Assembly (NCBI RefSeq): GCF_017308075.1
Contig: NZ_JAFKFX010000035.1
Coordinates: 90,259 to 154,258 of the forward strand
Source of the DNA: Allobosea sp.
GTDB lineage: Bacteria; Pseudomonadota; Alphaproteobacteria; Rhizobiales; Beijerinckiaceae
Length of the DNA stretch: 64,000 nucleotides
Reading direction: 5' to 3'
Shown here piece after piece: positions 8,771 to 18,839 of the stretch. Every line of letters begins with the position of its first letter. The first letter of the stretch is position 1. The position numbers and the translations under genes were made by a program. The notes under the pieces were generated by a model. That model was not told where the DNA came from. It did no database searches and was given only the letters and a program-made list of their open reading frames with translations.

Positions 8771-9499
8771 ATGGAATGGAGCGACGAGGGCACGATCATC
8801 GGCGTCCGCCGGCATGGCGAGAGCGCCGTGATCCTGGAGGTGATGACGCGTCTCCATGGTCGCCATCTCGGTCTCGTCCGCGGTGGCCGCTCGAGCCGGC
8901 AGCAGCCCGTTCTCCAGCCGGGGAACGCGGTTTCACTGACCTGGCGGGCGCGGCTCGACGAGCATCTCGGCGAGTACAAGGTCGAGCTCCTGAGCTCCCA
9001 CGCCGCCCGCCTGATGGCGCAACCGGTCGCCCTCTACGGGCTCGCCAGCATCGCCGCTTTGCTGCGGCTCCTGCCGGAACGTGATCCGCATCCCGCCTTG
9101 CACGAAGGGCTCGGCGTGCTGATCGAGCATCTCGACGAGGTCCGCCTCGCGCCGGCGCTGATCGTGCGCTTCGAACTCGCCATGCTGGGCGAACTCGGCT
9201 TTGGGCTCGAGCTCAACCGCTGCGCCGTGACGGGTGTGCGCGAGGAGCTCAGCCATGTCTCGCCGAAATCGGGAAAGGCGGTGAGCCGCAAGGCGGCGGA
9301 GCCCTATCTCGACCGCCTGCTGGCCCTCCCGCGCTTCCTCAGCGAAGGGCAGGGCGCGAACCAGCCGCTGCCGGCCGAGATCGCCGCCGGCTTTGCGCTG
9401 ACCGGGCATTTCCTGCGGCGATACCTTTACGAGCCGCGCGGGCTCGCCGAACCGCCCGAACGAGCTCGGTTGCTGGAGCTGGCTACGAAAATCCACTGA
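8771..9499 (+). CDS. recO: DNA repair protein RecO
   Basis: RecO (242 residues) works with RecR and RecF to load RecA onto SSB-coated single-stranded DNA and to anneal strands. The N-terminal OB fold starts [18 protein letters not shown], followed by [14 protein letters not shown], the family signature. The helical C-terminal region includes [16 protein letters not shown] (about 138-153). The cysteine cluster of some RecO proteins is reduced to one visible Cys. It is upstream of parC in the same orientation. Confidence 0.92.
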   Translation: MEWSDEGTIIGVRRHGESAVILEVMTRLHGRHLGLVRGGRSSRQQPVLQPGNAVSLTWRARLDEHLGEYKVELLSSHAARLMAQPVALYGLASIAALLRLLPERDPHPALHEGLGVLIEHLDEVRLAPALIVRFELAMLGELGFGLELNRCAVTGVREELSHVSPKSGKAVSRKAAEPYLDRLLALPRFLSEGQGANQPLPAEIAAGFALTGHFLRRYLYEPRGLAEPPERARLLELATKIH

Positions 9500-9609
9500 T
9501 TTTCACGGCAGGCGCATCGGTAAACTTTGCAGTTGCCAGCGCGGGCCTGCATTTTCATGGGAAGTGATTCGCGGCCGGACGCGGCCGCAAAGTCGAGGTT
9601 GAGTGTACC

Positions 9610-11856
9610 ATGGGTAAGCCTGTCGAGCCGCCGCCGGAGGAGGAGTCCGAGCGCGTCGATCTGAAGACCGCGCTCGAGGAGCGCTATCTCGCCTATGCGC
9701 TCTCCACCATCATGCATCGCGCTCTGCCGGATGCGCGCGACGGGCTGAAGCCGGTCCATCGCCGCATCCTGCACGCCATGCGTCTGCTCCGGCTCGATCC
9801 CGGCCAGGTCCACAAGAAATGCGCCCGCATCGTCGGCGACGTCATCGGTAAGTTCCACCCGCATGGCGACCAGTCGGTCTACGACGCGCTGGTGCGCCTC
9901 GCCCAGGATTTCGCCCAACGCTACCCGCTCGTCGACGGACAGGGCAATTTCGGCAATATCGACGGCGATAACGCCGCCGCCTACCGCTACACCGAAGCGC
10001 GCATGACCGAGGTCGCGCGCCTGCTGCTCGACGGTATCGACGAGGACGCGGTCGATTTCCGCGAGACCTATAATGGCGAGGACGAGGAGCCGGTCGTGCT
10101 GCCGGCCGCCTTCCCGAACCTGCTGGCCAACGGTTCGCAGGGCATCGCGGTCGGCATGGCGACCTCGATCCCGCCGCACAACGCCGCCGAGCTCTGTGAC
10201 GCGGCGCTCTATCTGATCCAGCACCCGGAGACGAGCTCCGAGCAACTGATGACCTTCGTGCCGGGACCGGATTTCCCGACCGGCGGCATCATCGTCGAGA
10301 GCCGGGCCTCGATGATCGAGACCTACAGCACCGGGCGCGGCGCCTTCCGCACCCGCGCCCGCTGGGTGAAGGAGGAGCTCGAGCGCGGCGCCTGGCAGGT
10401 CGTCGTCACCGAGATCCCCTATATGGTCTCGAAGGGCAGGTTGATCGAGAAGATCGCCGAGCTCCTGAACGAGCGGAAGCTGCCTCTGGTCGCCGATCTG
10501 CGTGACGAGTCGGCCGAGGACATCCGCATCGTCATCGAGCCGCGGGCCCGCAATGTCGACGCCGCCCTGATGATGGAATCGCTGTTCCGGCTCTCCGAGC
10601 TCGAAGCGCGCATTCCGATGAACATGAACGTGCTGACCGGCGGGCTGGTGCCGCGCGTGCTCGGTCTCGCCGAGGCGCTGCGCGCCTGGCTCGACCATCG
10701 CCGCGACGTGCTGCTACGCCGCTCGCGCTTTCGTCTCGGCCAGATCGAGAAGCGGCTCGAGATCCTGCGCGGCCTGCTGATCGTCTATCTCGACCTCGAC
10801 CGGGTGATCAAAATCATCCGGGAGGAGGACGAGCCGAAGATCGAGCTGATGCGCGTCTTCGAGCTCAGCGAGATCCAGGCCAACGCAATCCTCGACACCC
10901 GGCTGCGCGCCCTGCGCAAGCTCGAGGAGATGCAGCTCAAGACCGAACTCGACGAGCTGACCGCCGAGAAGGGCCAGATCGAGGGGCTGCTCGCCTCCGA
11001 GGCGACGCAGTGGAAGACCATCTCCTGGGACATCCGCGAGGTGAAGAAGCTGTTCGGTCCCGAGACCGCGATCGGCAAGCGCCGCACCAGCTTCGCCGAC
11101 ATGCCCGAGACGACCGAGATCGACCTGACGCAGGCCATGGTCGAACGCGAGCCGGTGACGGTGGTGATCTCGAAAAAGGGCTGGATCCGGGCGCTGAAGG
11201 GCCATGTCCAGGATCTGTCGGGCCTGTCCTTCAAGGGCGATGATGGCTTGCGCATCGCCTTCTTCACCGAGACCACGGCGAAGATCCTGGTGATGGCGAC
11301 CAACGGCAAGATCTTCACCCTGGAGGCCTCGAAGCTGCCCGGCGGGCGCGGCTTCGGCGATCCTATCCGCCTGATGATCGAGCTGGAGGAGAGCGCCGAG
11401 ATCGTCGCCGCCTTCCCCTATCGCCCAGGGCTCAAGCTGCTGATGGCGACGACCGAGGGACGCGGCTTCGTGGTCTCCAGCGACGACATCGTCGCCAATA
11501 CCCGCAAGGGCAAGCAGGTGCTGAACGTCGATGCGCCGGTCGAGGCGATGCTCGCCGTGCCGGTCGAGGGCGACCATGTCGCGATCATCGGCCAGAACCG
11601 CAAGCTGCTCTGCTTCCCGATTTCGGAGGTCGCGGAGATGAGCCGGGGCAAGGGCGTCAAGCTGCAGCGCTACAAGGATGGCGGGCTCTCCGACGCCAAG
11701 GTCTTCGCTTTGGCCGACGGGCTGACCTGGCTCGACACCTCGGCACGCACCTGGACGGTGGCACAGGCCGAGCTGCTGGAATGGCTCGGTCACCGGGCGG
11801 AGGCTGGTCGCTTGCCGCCGAAGGGCTTCCCGAAGAGCAACAAGTTCGGGGGGTAG
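9610..11856 (+). CDS. parC: DNA topoisomerase IV subunit A
   Basis: ParC (748 residues) is the DNA-breaking and rejoining subunit of the type IIA topoisomerase that decatenates chromosomes. The winged-helix domain includes [17 protein letters not shown] (about 38-54). The catalytic tyrosine is Y127 in AYRYTEARM. The tower, coiled coil and a C-terminal beta-propeller with degenerate blades follow, and the short propeller separates it from GyrA. In the quinolone-resistance region the motif is [10 protein letters not shown], so Gln88 stands where E. coli GyrA/ParC have the drug-contacting Ser. Confidence 0.95.
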   Translation: MGKPVEPPPEEESERVDLKTALEERYLAYALSTIMHRALPDARDGLKPVHRRILHAMRLLRLDPGQVHKKCARIVGDVIGKFHPHGDQSVYDALVRLAQDFAQRYPLVDGQGNFGNIDGDNAAAYRYTEARMTEVARLLLDGIDEDAVDFRETYNGEDEEPVVLPAAFPNLLANGSQGIAVGMATSIPPHNAAELCDAALYLIQHPETSSEQLMTFVPGPDFPTGGIIVESRASMIETYSTGRGAFRTRARWVKEELERGAWQVVVTEIPYMVSKGRLIEKIAELLNERKLPLVADLRDESAEDIRIVIEPRARNVDAALMMESLFRLSELEARIPMNMNVLTGGLVPRVLGLAEALRAWLDHRRDVLLRRSRFRLGQIEKRLEILRGLLIVYLDLDRVIKIIREEDEPKIELMRVFELSEIQANAILDTRLRALRKLEEMQLKTELDELTAEKGQIEGLLASEATQWKTISWDIREVKKLFGPETAIGKRRTSFADMPETTEIDLTQAMVEREPVTVVISKKGWIRALKGHVQDLSGLSFKGDDGLRIAFFTETTAKILVMATNGKIFTLEASKLPGGRGFGDPIRLMIELEESAEIVAAFPYRPGLKLLMATTEGRGFVVSSDDIVANTRKGKQVLNVDAPVEAMLAVPVEGDHVAIIGQNRKLLCFPISEVAEMSRGKGVKLQRYKDGGLSDAKVFALADGLTWLDTSARTWTVAQAELLEWLGHRAEAGRLPPKGFPKSNKFGG

Positions 11857-11869
11857 TCGAAGCGTCGTC

Positions 11870-11887
11870 CTCGGGCGCAGACCCGAG
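11870..11887. repeat. Short CTCGGG hairpin downstream of parC
   Basis: CTCGGG / CCCGAG around CGCAGA, 13 bases past the parC stop. It resembles the dispersed repeats at 7085 and 22158 in its core and may act as a transcript end. The rest of 11888-12027 holds no gene that I can see. Confidence 0.35.
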
Positions 11888-12027
11888 CCTCTCTCGCAGG
11901 CAGAGGCACCGGCCAGCATTTGAAGCACCCTGGGATGTACGGGGCCTCGCCTCGTCAAAAAGTTACGTTGTTTCAGAGACTTGCGCCGAATTCCGGAATC
12001 AATCCGCCAGCGGCTTGATTCAATCTC

Positions 12028-12666
12028 TCAGCGGATCGCAGGGCCGACCATGCCGACTTCGAGCCCGAGCGTGATCTTGTCGGTGACCGCCCATTCGACA
12101 CCGGCGCTGACCTCCGGCCTGACAGCGATGTCGGAACGCGAGAATGGCGCAGAGAACGGCGTCGCGCCGTAGCGATAGATCTCGTTGGCGGCTGCCATGC
12201 CGAGCTTGGTGTAGAGCAGCACGTCCGGCGTCGCGAGCACGCCGGCCTTAATCTGGAAGGCGCCGGCGATGTCGCGGGTGAAGCTCGCCTGGCCGAATCC
12301 GGGATTGCTGTAGCCGCCGAAGCCCGGCGCATATTCCAGCGCCCCGACGATGCCGTAGACGAAGTCGCCGTCGCGCCACATCTTGCCGCCTTCGAGGCCG
12401 ATGGTCGGCCCCGCCGAGGTGCCGTAATGCTTCGAGCTGGTGACCTGGAAGCCGCTCGAGATGCGGGCGTAGGAGCCTTCCCACTTGACCCCGCCCGGCG
12501 CCAGGGTGGGCTGCGACCAGGCGAAACTCGGCAGGGTCGCGAACCCCGTGAAGGGCAGGAAGGCCTGAGCCTGGGCCGATGTTCCGGCGCAGGTCAGGCT
12601 CGCAAGTCCGGCGAGAAGGGCAAGACCTCTCGCTCGTGCCAGGAATGCGGGCGCGCTCATGCTCAT
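12028..12666 (-). CDS. Putative outer-membrane beta-barrel protein
   Basis: A protein of 212 residues with an N-terminal signal peptide (hydrophobic stretch GLALLAGLASLTCAG, likely cleavage after AQA near residue 34). The mature part shows alternating strands rich in Gly, Tyr and Trp, with segments such as FQIKAGVLATPDVLLYTKLG and SAGVEWAVTDKITLGLEVG and a short C-terminus. This matches the small Omp25/31-like porin-type barrels of Rhizobiales. A role in envelope structure or small-molecule passage is inferred. It is convergent with parC. Confidence 0.75.
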   Translation of the reverse strand: MSMSAPAFLARARGLALLAGLASLTCAGTSAQAQAFLPFTGFATLPSFAWSQPTLAPGGVKWEGSYARISSGFQVTSSKHYGTSAGPTIGLEGGKMWRDGDFVYGIVGALEYAPGFGGYSNPGFGQASFTRDIAGAFQIKAGVLATPDVLLYTKLGMAAANEIYRYGATPFSAPFSRSDIAVRPEVSAGVEWAVTDKITLGLEVGMVGPAIR

Positions 12667-12722
12667 GATTTAGCAGATGAGGGCGCGATTGTCGCGCTTT
12701 TGTGGCGTCGGCTCGGGCCGGC

Positions 12723-13796
12723 TCAGGCGACTTTGGTCTTCAGCCGCAGGAAGCGCATGGTTCGGTCGGCGGTTGCGCTGTCGAGCCTCGTATAGTCGCG
12801 CAGATCATCCTCGAGCGTCTTGGCCGCGAAGTAGAGCCGCCGACCGCGCAGGCTGAGGACTGCCCGGAAGGTTTCCTGGTCGAGGTCGAGCGCGCGGGCC
12901 AGCACGGCGATGCCGCTGACGTCGCGCTGCAACAGCACCCGCAATGCCTGTTCGTTGCTGATCTCCGCGGCCGCGCCCAGCACCTGGGCGAGATGGAAGG
13001 CCCGGTCTTCGTCGGCCAGCATGGTCACCACTTCGGCGAGCGTGCGGACCTTGGTTCGCAGATCGGCCAGCAAAAGCTTGACCTCGAGCCGCTGTTGCCG
13101 CGCCTGCCTGGCGAGCGCGGCCGAATCCTGGCTGCGCTCGCCCTGCTCGGCGACCTGCTCGACGATGCGCAGCACGCGCTGGACGCGTTGCGGCGAGAGG
13201 TCGCTGCGACGGACCAGCGCCTCGCCGACCGCGACATCGTCGCCGCCTCGTTCGAGAAGCCGGTCAAAGCCGTGCTCGGAGAATTGCGCGCCTTCATTGC
13301 CGCTGACGGTACGCAGCACGGCATTGTCACCGCGCTCGACCAGGATGTCGGTGACGCTTTCCGACAGGCGCGCGCGTTCGGCTATTGCATTGAGATGCGC
13401 CTGGGTCTGGCTCACCGCGATGGCCGCGAGGTCGGTGTCGGTGAGGACCGGAGACAGCTTCAGCACGAGCTTCGCCACTTCGGAATCGGCGTCCTCGGCC
13501 AGCGAAACCGCGACCTGGTGCGGCAGGCTCGGCGTCGCCGCGACGCTATCAGCGTATTGCTTGCGGTCCTCGCTGTCGAGATGCGGCAGGGTGCGCAGCG
13601 CGATGTCGCCGTAATGCTCCTTGGAGATGTCGCTGGGTTCGCCGTCGAGCAGAAACAGGTCGGTCACGGCATTGAGAAGCTGGCGCCGCGAGTCCGAGGA
13701 CATGTCCGCCGGCATGCGGGAGAGCGACTGCAACATGGGTAGGTCCGGCCATTGTGAGCGCGCGACGCTGCGAGCGAAGACCGCAATCTGCCTCAT
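12723..13796 (-). CDS. DUF2336 domain protein
   Basis: An alpha-helical cytoplasmic protein of 357 residues that I place in DUF2336, an alphaproteobacterial family of unknown function. The middle has HEAT-like repeating helices: LFLLDGEPSDISKEHYGDIA, then LPHQVAVSLAEDADSEVAKL, LVERGDNAVLRTVSGN and EALVRRSDLSPQRV. No catalytic motif is recognised. The ATG at 13796 is chosen; one at 13736 would shorten it by 20 residues. It is divergent from opgG. Confidence 0.7.
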   Translation of the reverse strand: MRQIAVFARSVARSQWPDLPMLQSLSRMPADMSSDSRRQLLNAVTDLFLLDGEPSDISKEHYGDIALRTLPHLDSEDRKQYADSVAATPSLPHQVAVSLAEDADSEVAKLVLKLSPVLTDTDLAAIAVSQTQAHLNAIAERARLSESVTDILVERGDNAVLRTVSGNEGAQFSEHGFDRLLERGGDDVAVGEALVRRSDLSPQRVQRVLRIVEQVAEQGERSQDSAALARQARQQRLEVKLLLADLRTKVRTLAEVVTMLADEDRAFHLAQVLGAAAEISNEQALRVLLQRDVSGIAVLARALDLDQETFRAVLSLRGRRLYFAAKTLEDDLRDYTRLDSATADRTMRFLRLKTKVA

Positions 13797-14002
13797 GTCT
13801 CTTTGATTTAGTCTTAAGCCGAAGGCCCAATTTGGGCGGTTCGGCAAGCTTGAGAGTGCGGGCACAGGGCGCGGTCAGCCATTTCCGGCCGCTCCGCAGG
13901 ACGTCTCTGCCGGGCTGCCCCGGAACTTCCTTCCGAGTGCCATGTTTTCGAGGCACCGGTCACGGCATGTGGCGGCAGAGCGATACTTGCCCGGAGCCTT
14001 GT

Positions 14003-15676
14003 GTGAACTTCTCTTCCCAAGACACTCAGCGTCGTCCCGTCATCTCCCAGGAGCCTCGTCGGCAGGCGGCCGTCATCCCGCCTTCGCGCCGTTCGGTTCT
14101 CGCCCTTCTGGCCTCGACCGCGGCGCTCACCGGGCCGGCCATGGCCCAGAACGCGGCGAATCCGCCGGGCGGAGCCGCGCCGGATGCTCCGTTGCCGGGG
14201 ACGCCGCGCCAAGGCAGCTTCAGCTACGCCGAGGTCGTCAATCAAGCACGTATCCTCGCCGAGCGCCCCTTCGACGATACGCAGCCCGATATCCCTGACG
14301 CGCTGAAGGCGCTGACCTATGACAGCTATCGCGAGATCAGGTTTCGCCGCGACAAGGCGCTCTGGCAGCAGGACGGAACGGATTTCCGTCTGCAACTGTT
14401 CCATCTCGGCTTCCTTCACGACCGGCCGGTCCAGATTCACGTCGTCTCGAACGGCAATGCAATTCCGCTTCCGTACAACATGGCGCTGTTCGAGTTCGGC
14501 AAGGCGGCGGTACCGCAGAAGCTGCCGGTCTCGCTGGGCTTTGCCGGCTTTTCGGTCACGGCGACGCTGAACGACCTGAAGCTGCAGGACGAGGTGATCT
14601 CCTTCCTCGGCGCCAGCTATTTCCGTTTTCTCGGGCGTGGCCATCGCTACGGCCTGTCGGCGCGGGCGCTCGCTCTCGATGTCGGCGGCGAGGCGGATGA
14701 GGAGTTTCCATTCTTCCGTTCGCTCTGGCTGGAGCGGCCAACGCCGGAAAGCCTCGATCTGGTGATCTATGGGCTGGTCGATTCTCCCTCGGTCAGCGGC
14801 GCCTTCCGTTTCGTGGTCACGCCCGGACCCCAGACCAGTGTCGCGGTGACGGCGACGATCATTCCGCGCAAGCCGATCCAGCGCATCGGCATCGCGCCGC
14901 TGACCTCGATGTTCGTGGCCGCCGAGGGCGACCGCGAGCAGCGCACTGATTTCCGCCCCGAGATCCACGATTCCGACGGGCTGATGCTCCATACCGGCGT
15001 CGGCGAATGGATCTGGCGACCGCTGCGCAACCCGAAGGCGCTGACCATTTCCTCCTTCCAGGACAAGAACCCACGCGGCTTCGGCCTGATCCAGCGCGAT
15101 CGGGAGTTCGGCCACTATCAGGACCTCGAGGCGCATTACCATGCGAGGCCGGGCTACTGGATCGAACCGGTCGGCGAATGGGGCGAGGGGCGCGTCGATC
15201 TGATCGAGATCCCGACCCAGGGCGAGGAGTTCGACAACATCGTCTGCTGCTGGACTCCGAAGACGCCGCTCGAACCGGGGCGCCAGACCGAGCTGAACTA
15301 CCGGATGACGAGCGTCTCGACGACAGAGACCTTGCACGCCATGGGGCAGGTCCAGAGCAGTTTTGCGGCCGACGATGTGCCGGATACCGCTGCGGGGCTG
15401 GTCCGCAAGCGCTTCATCGTCGATTTCAACGCCGGCGACCTCGAATTCTACCTGAGCGATCCCAAGCGCGTCACAGCCGTCGCCTCGGTATCGGCCGGGG
15501 CCGTCACCAGCACGATCCTGGCTCCTAATTTCGCGGCAAAAGGCTTCCGGGCCATCGTCGATGTGGCGCTGCGCCCCGACGAAAGCACCGATCTGCGCCT
15601 CTTCCTGCGGACGTCGCTGCGCTCGCTGACGGAGACCTGGACCACCAACTGGTCGGCTCCTGCGAGCGGCGGCTGA
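14003..15676 (+). CDS. opgG: Periplasmic glucan biosynthesis protein, OpgG/OpgD family
   Basis: OpgG/OpgD proteins shape osmoregulated periplasmic glucans and have a beta-sandwich plus immunoglobulin-like fold. This one has 557 residues. A twin-arginine signal (SRRSVLALLAS, with cleavage expected after AMA) sends it folded to the periplasm; E. coli OpgD also uses Tat. Family blocks include SYAEVVNQARILAERPF, GRGHRYGLSARALALD, and QDLEAHYHARPGYWIEPVGEWGEG in two parts, as in MdoG. The GTG start at 14003 has GGAG eight bases upstream; ATG 13967 is an alternative without a clear ribosome site. No OpgH lies next to it. Confidence 0.87.
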   Translation: MNFSSQDTQRRPVISQEPRRQAAVIPPSRRSVLALLASTAALTGPAMAQNAANPPGGAAPDAPLPGTPRQGSFSYAEVVNQARILAERPFDDTQPDIPDALKALTYDSYREIRFRRDKALWQQDGTDFRLQLFHLGFLHDRPVQIHVVSNGNAIPLPYNMALFEFGKAAVPQKLPVSLGFAGFSVTATLNDLKLQDEVISFLGASYFRFLGRGHRYGLSARALALDVGGEADEEFPFFRSLWLERPTPESLDLVIYGLVDSPSVSGAFRFVVTPGPQTSVAVTATIIPRKPIQRIGIAPLTSMFVAAEGDREQRTDFRPEIHDSDGLMLHTGVGEWIWRPLRNPKALTISSFQDKNPRGFGLIQRDREFGHYQDLEAHYHARPGYWIEPVGEWGEGRVDLIEIPTQGEEFDNIVCCWTPKTPLEPGRQTELNYRMTSVSTTETLHAMGQVQSSFAADDVPDTAAGLVRKRFIVDFNAGDLEFYLSDPKRVTAVASVSAGAVTSTILAPNFAAKGFRAIVDVALRPDESTDLRLFLRTSLRSLTETWTTNWSAPASGG

Positions 15677-15682
15677 GGCGCT

Positions 15683-16882
15683 TCAGGCGGCCGGCAGACA
15701 GGCCGGGCCGAGAGGCTCGAAGCTCTTATAGGTCAGGATGAACTCCTGATGGCCGAGCTCTTCGGATTTGGTCCGTGCGCCCTGCGCCAGCGAGACGACG
15801 AGGTCGCGGATTTCGGTGCCGACCTCGTCGAGGCTCGCCCGCCCTTCAAGGATGCGGCCGGCATCGACGTCCATGTCGTCGCTCATCCGGCGATAGGTCT
15901 CGGGGTTGGCGCAGATCTTCACCACCGGCGAGATCGCTGAGCCGACGACCGAGCCACGGCCGGTGACGAAAAGCACGCAATGCGCGCCGCAGGCGATCAG
16001 CTCGGCAATCTCGGCATTGTCGTTGATGTTGGGGAAGCCGAAGCGGACCTCGCCATCCGGTACCACGTCGAGAAGATAGAGCCCGCCCTTGGGTGGGATG
16101 TCGCCCGGCTTGATCAGGCCGGAGATCGGCGATGCCCCCGATTTGGCATAGGCGCCCATCGACTTCTCCTCGATGGTCGAGAGCCCGCCCTCGGCATTGC
16201 CGGCGGCGAATGAGCCATAACCTAGCGTCGCATAATAGCGCGCCGCCTTGGCGACGGATTTCTCCAGCTCGGCGCCGAGCTCGGGCGTGATCGCGCGCGC
16301 CGCCATGATGTGCTCGCAACCTATCAGCTCGCCGGTCTCCTCGAAGATGCAGGCGGCGCCCTCGGCGATGAGCTGGTCGAAGGCGCGGCCGGCCGCCGGG
16401 TTGCCGGTGATGCCGGAGGTGCCGTCGGAGCCGCCACAGACCGTGCCGATCACCAGTTCGTTCACCGCCATCGGAACGGTCTCGGTCTCGTCGAGCAGGC
16501 TGCGCTGCTCCTCGACCCAGGCGCGCCCCTCCTTGATCGAGGCGCGCGTTCCGCCCGTGCCCTGGATGACGATCGTCTTCACCGGGCGGCCGGTCGCGCG
16601 GACGGCGCGCTCCAGCGCGTATTTGTTGAAGCTCTCGCAGCCGAGCGAGATCAGCAGCACCGCCCCGACATTGGGATGGGTGCAAAGCTGCTCCATCATC
16701 CGCTCGGCGTAAGGGTTCGGGTAGCAGCCGGGGAAGCCGATCGCGTGGACCTCGTTCTCGCGCCAGGGCAGGGCGATCTCGCGCGCGACGTGATGGGCGC
16801 ATTCGACGAGATAGGCCACCGCGACGACGTTGCGGATGCCCTTGCGGCCGTCACTGCGCAGATAACCCCTGAGCTCGCTCAT
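15683..16882 (-). CDS. UxaA-family hydro-lyase, large subunit (altronate/galactarate dehydratase-like)
   Basis: A protein of 399 residues equal to the catalytic C-terminal part of altronate/galactarate dehydratases. Motifs are GFPGCYPNPYA (about 49-59), SLGCESFN (79-86), QGTGGT and VCGGSDGTSGITGNPAAG (148-165), with Cys residues expected at the metal site. The SAF domain is a separate upstream gene overlapping by ATGA. The same two-subunit plan is used by 3-sulfolactate sulfo-lyase (SuyAB), so the substrate could be a sugar acid or a sulfo/hydroxy acid. Co-transcription with an RraA-like protein suggests a hydroxy-acid breakdown path. Confidence 0.75.
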   Translation of the reverse strand: MSELRGYLRSDGRKGIRNVVAVAYLVECAHHVAREIALPWRENEVHAIGFPGCYPNPYAERMMEQLCTHPNVGAVLLISLGCESFNKYALERAVRATGRPVKTIVIQGTGGTRASIKEGRAWVEEQRSLLDETETVPMAVNELVIGTVCGGSDGTSGITGNPAAGRAFDQLIAEGAACIFEETGELIGCEHIMAARAITPELGAELEKSVAKAARYYATLGYGSFAAGNAEGGLSTIEEKSMGAYAKSGASPISGLIKPGDIPPKGGLYLLDVVPDGEVRFGFPNINDNAEIAELIACGAHCVLFVTGRGSVVGSAISPVVKICANPETYRRMSDDMDVDAGRILEGRASLDEVGTEIRDLVVSLAQGARTKSEELGHQEFILTYKSFEPLGPACLPAA

Positions 16883-17193
16883 TGGGTCGCTCCTGCCTTG
16901 CGCTCGTCTTCGAGATGATAGGTCGGCGTGTAGTCGCTGCGCATGTTCTGGACATGGACATGGCTGCCGGCGGCGATGGCGACCGTCGCGACGCCGATCG
17001 GCGCGCCGTATTTCAGGATCTTATCGCCGGGCGCGATCGCCCGGCGTGCGACCTTGTGTGCCAGGGGCACATCGCGGTCGAGCGTCGCCGCGCCCGCACC
17101 GGTCTCGATCGCCTCGCCGGCTGGCAGGCGGGTGCGCGCGACGAAGACGTTGTCGCGGGGATCGAGCAGGATCAGGCGCGGGTCGTGGCTCAT
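16879..17193 (-). CDS. UxaA-family hydro-lyase, small subunit (SAF domain)
   Basis: A 104-residue SAF-domain protein matching the N-terminal domain of altronate dehydratases. It contains RLPAGEAIETG and the hallmark LAHKVARRAIAPGDKILKYGAPIGVA (in two parts, about 46-71), and HVHVQNM near the end. It should form the small subunit with the large subunit encoded immediately downstream. Its stop overlaps the next start (ATGA), and its own start overlaps the stop of the RraA-like gene by one base, so the three genes are translationally coupled. Confidence 0.78.
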   Translation of the reverse strand: MSHDPRLILLDPRDNVFVARTRLPAGEAIETGAGAATLDRDVPLAHKVARRAIAPGDKILKYGAPIGVATVAIAAGSHVHVQNMRSDYTPTYHLEDERKAGATQ

Positions 17194-17840
17194 CAGAACT
17201 TGCCGAACTGCAGATAGGCCTGCTGGGGGTCGGTTCCGGCGAGGATTGCGGTACGGACCTTGTTCTCGGCCGTGATCGCGGTCTCGGACTTGGTCAGCAC
17301 TTCCTCGATGATCTCGGCGGGGATACGGACCACGCCGTCGCGGTCGCCCAGGATGAAGTCGCCCGGACGGATCCAGACATCGCCGATCTTGATCGGCTCT
17401 TCGACCGCCTTGGGCTGCCAGAAGCCGACGATGTCGCGCGGCGTATAGGCCTTGAAGTAGACCTGATAGCCCATGTCGATCATGAACTCGGTGTCGCGGG
17501 CCAGGCCGTCGATGACGCAGCCGCGCACGCCCTTGTTCTTCAGGGTCTCGGCCGAGAGCTCGCCCATCAGCGCGCAGCCCTCGGTGTTGGGCTGGCAGAC
17601 CCAGACATGGCCGGGCTTGGCGCGCGAGAGCAGGCCGGTCCAGGCGAGCAGCGTCTCATGCGCGTCGAACTCGCCGGTCTTGCCCTCGAGCGTAAAGGCC
17701 GGACCCGCCAGCTTGGTTCCGGGCAGAAGCGGGCGCAGTTCGGACGGCAGGACGAAGTCCTTCAGCCCCATTTCGCGAAGAATGTCGTGAATTACGCCGG
17801 TGTAGCAGCGCTCTAGGCGCTCGGTCAGCTGGTCGACCAT
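17193..17840 (-). CDS. RraA-like protein (HMG/oxaloacetate aldolase-decarboxylase fold)
   Basis: A protein of 215 residues in the RraA family, whose enzymatic members are 4-hydroxy-4-methyl-2-oxoglutarate aldolases and oxaloacetate decarboxylases. The conserved ligand loop is GCVIDGLARDTEFM (about 111-124), and WIRPGDFILGDRDGVVRIP follows (about 151-169). True RNase E inhibitors of the family are shorter and not next to dehydratases, so an aldolase role in the same pathway as the UxaA-like subunits is more likely. It is first in a three-gene operon. No dedicated regulator is seen beside it. Confidence 0.75.
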   Translation of the reverse strand: MVDQLTERLERCYTGVIHDILREMGLKDFVLPSELRPLLPGTKLAGPAFTLEGKTGEFDAHETLLAWTGLLSRAKPGHVWVCQPNTEGCALMGELSAETLKNKGVRGCVIDGLARDTEFMIDMGYQVYFKAYTPRDIVGFWQPKAVEEPIKIGDVWIRPGDFILGDRDGVVRIPAEIIEEVLTKSETAITAENKVRTAILAGTDPQQAYLQFGKF

Positions 17841-18021
17841 ATTTCCTCCAATACGGGCCGCCTGAGAGGGCGGCGGCCCTCGCGGTTAGCTATCGCCCGT
17901 TGCCGCCCGCCTGGGCAAGTGCTCGTTCTGCAGCCCGGTCGTGCATCTCAAACGATTTAGATACTCACGGGCCGGCGCTAGACATGGCTCCCGCCTTTCC
18001 GGCGTCGGTGCCGCTCGGCGA

Positions 18022-18768
18022 TCAGCCGACGCGTTCCCAGCCCTGCGGCATCAGCCGCTCCTGCGGCAGGAAGCGCGCCTTATAGGCCATTTTCGGTGAG
18101 CCATCGACCCAATAGCCGAGATAGACATAAGGCAGGCCGAGCTTGCGGGCGCGCTCGACATGGTCGAGCACCATGAAGGTGCCGAGCGAGCGCAGCTCGA
18201 GATCGGGATCATAGACCGAATAGACCATGGAGAGCCCGTCGCTGAGCCGGTCAGTCAGCGCCAGCGCGAAGAGATCGCCCTGGCCGCGCCCGGTGAAGCC
18301 GCTATCGGGCCCGCGCCGGCGATATTCGACCAGGCTGGTCTCGACATGGGTGTCCTCGATCATCATGGCGAAATCGAGCGCCGACATCGTCGCCATGCCG
18401 CCTTCGGGATGGCGCACGTCGAGATAGGTGCGGAACAGCGAGTAATGCTCCGAGCGCGGCTGCGGCGGCAGCGCCTCGCCGATCAGGTCGCTGTTGCGGG
18501 ACAGCACCTTGCGGAAGCTGCGCGACGGCCGGAAATCGTCGACGACGATCCTGACCGAGATGCAGGCCCGGCAGGTCTCGCAGGCCGGGCGGTAGGCGAT
18601 GCTCTGCGAGCGCCGGAAGCCGCCCTGCGAGAGCACGTCGTTGAGATCGCGCGCACGTCCGCCGACAAGGTGGGTGAACACCTTGCGTTCCTCGCGGCCC
18701 GGCAGATAGGGGCAGGGCGTCGGCGAGGTCAGATAGAATTGCGGAGCATCCCGCAGGGGGCGCGTCAC
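18022..18768 (-). CDS. bpt: Aspartate/glutamate leucyltransferase (Bpt)
   Basis: Bpt transfers leucine from Leu-tRNA to proteins with N-terminal Asp or Glu, making them ClpS/ClpAP substrates in the bacterial N-end rule. It has 248 residues, normal for the family. The N-terminus [18 protein letters not shown] and the [16 protein letters not shown] cysteine motif (about 59-74) are diagnostic of the ATE1-like N-domain. The GNAT-like C-terminal part contains YSVYDPDL and [18 protein letters not shown]. It lies 71 bases downstream of an RDD protein gene and is probably co-transcribed with it. Confidence 0.92.
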   Translation of the reverse strand: MTRPLRDAPQFYLTSPTPCPYLPGREERKVFTHLVGGRARDLNDVLSQGGFRRSQSIAYRPACETCRACISVRIVVDDFRPSRSFRKVLSRNSDLIGEALPPQPRSEHYSLFRTYLDVRHPEGGMATMSALDFAMMIEDTHVETSLVEYRRRGPDSGFTGRGQGDLFALALTDRLSDGLSMVYSVYDPDLELRSLGTFMVLDHVERARKLGLPYVYLGYWVDGSPKMAYKARFLPQERLMPQGWERVG

Positions 18769-18839
18769 GTTCGAAGGGCTCCGTCAATCGCGTGCTGCGA
18801 GTGTAGCACCCACGACGCCGGCAACAAGCGCCGCGCGGT

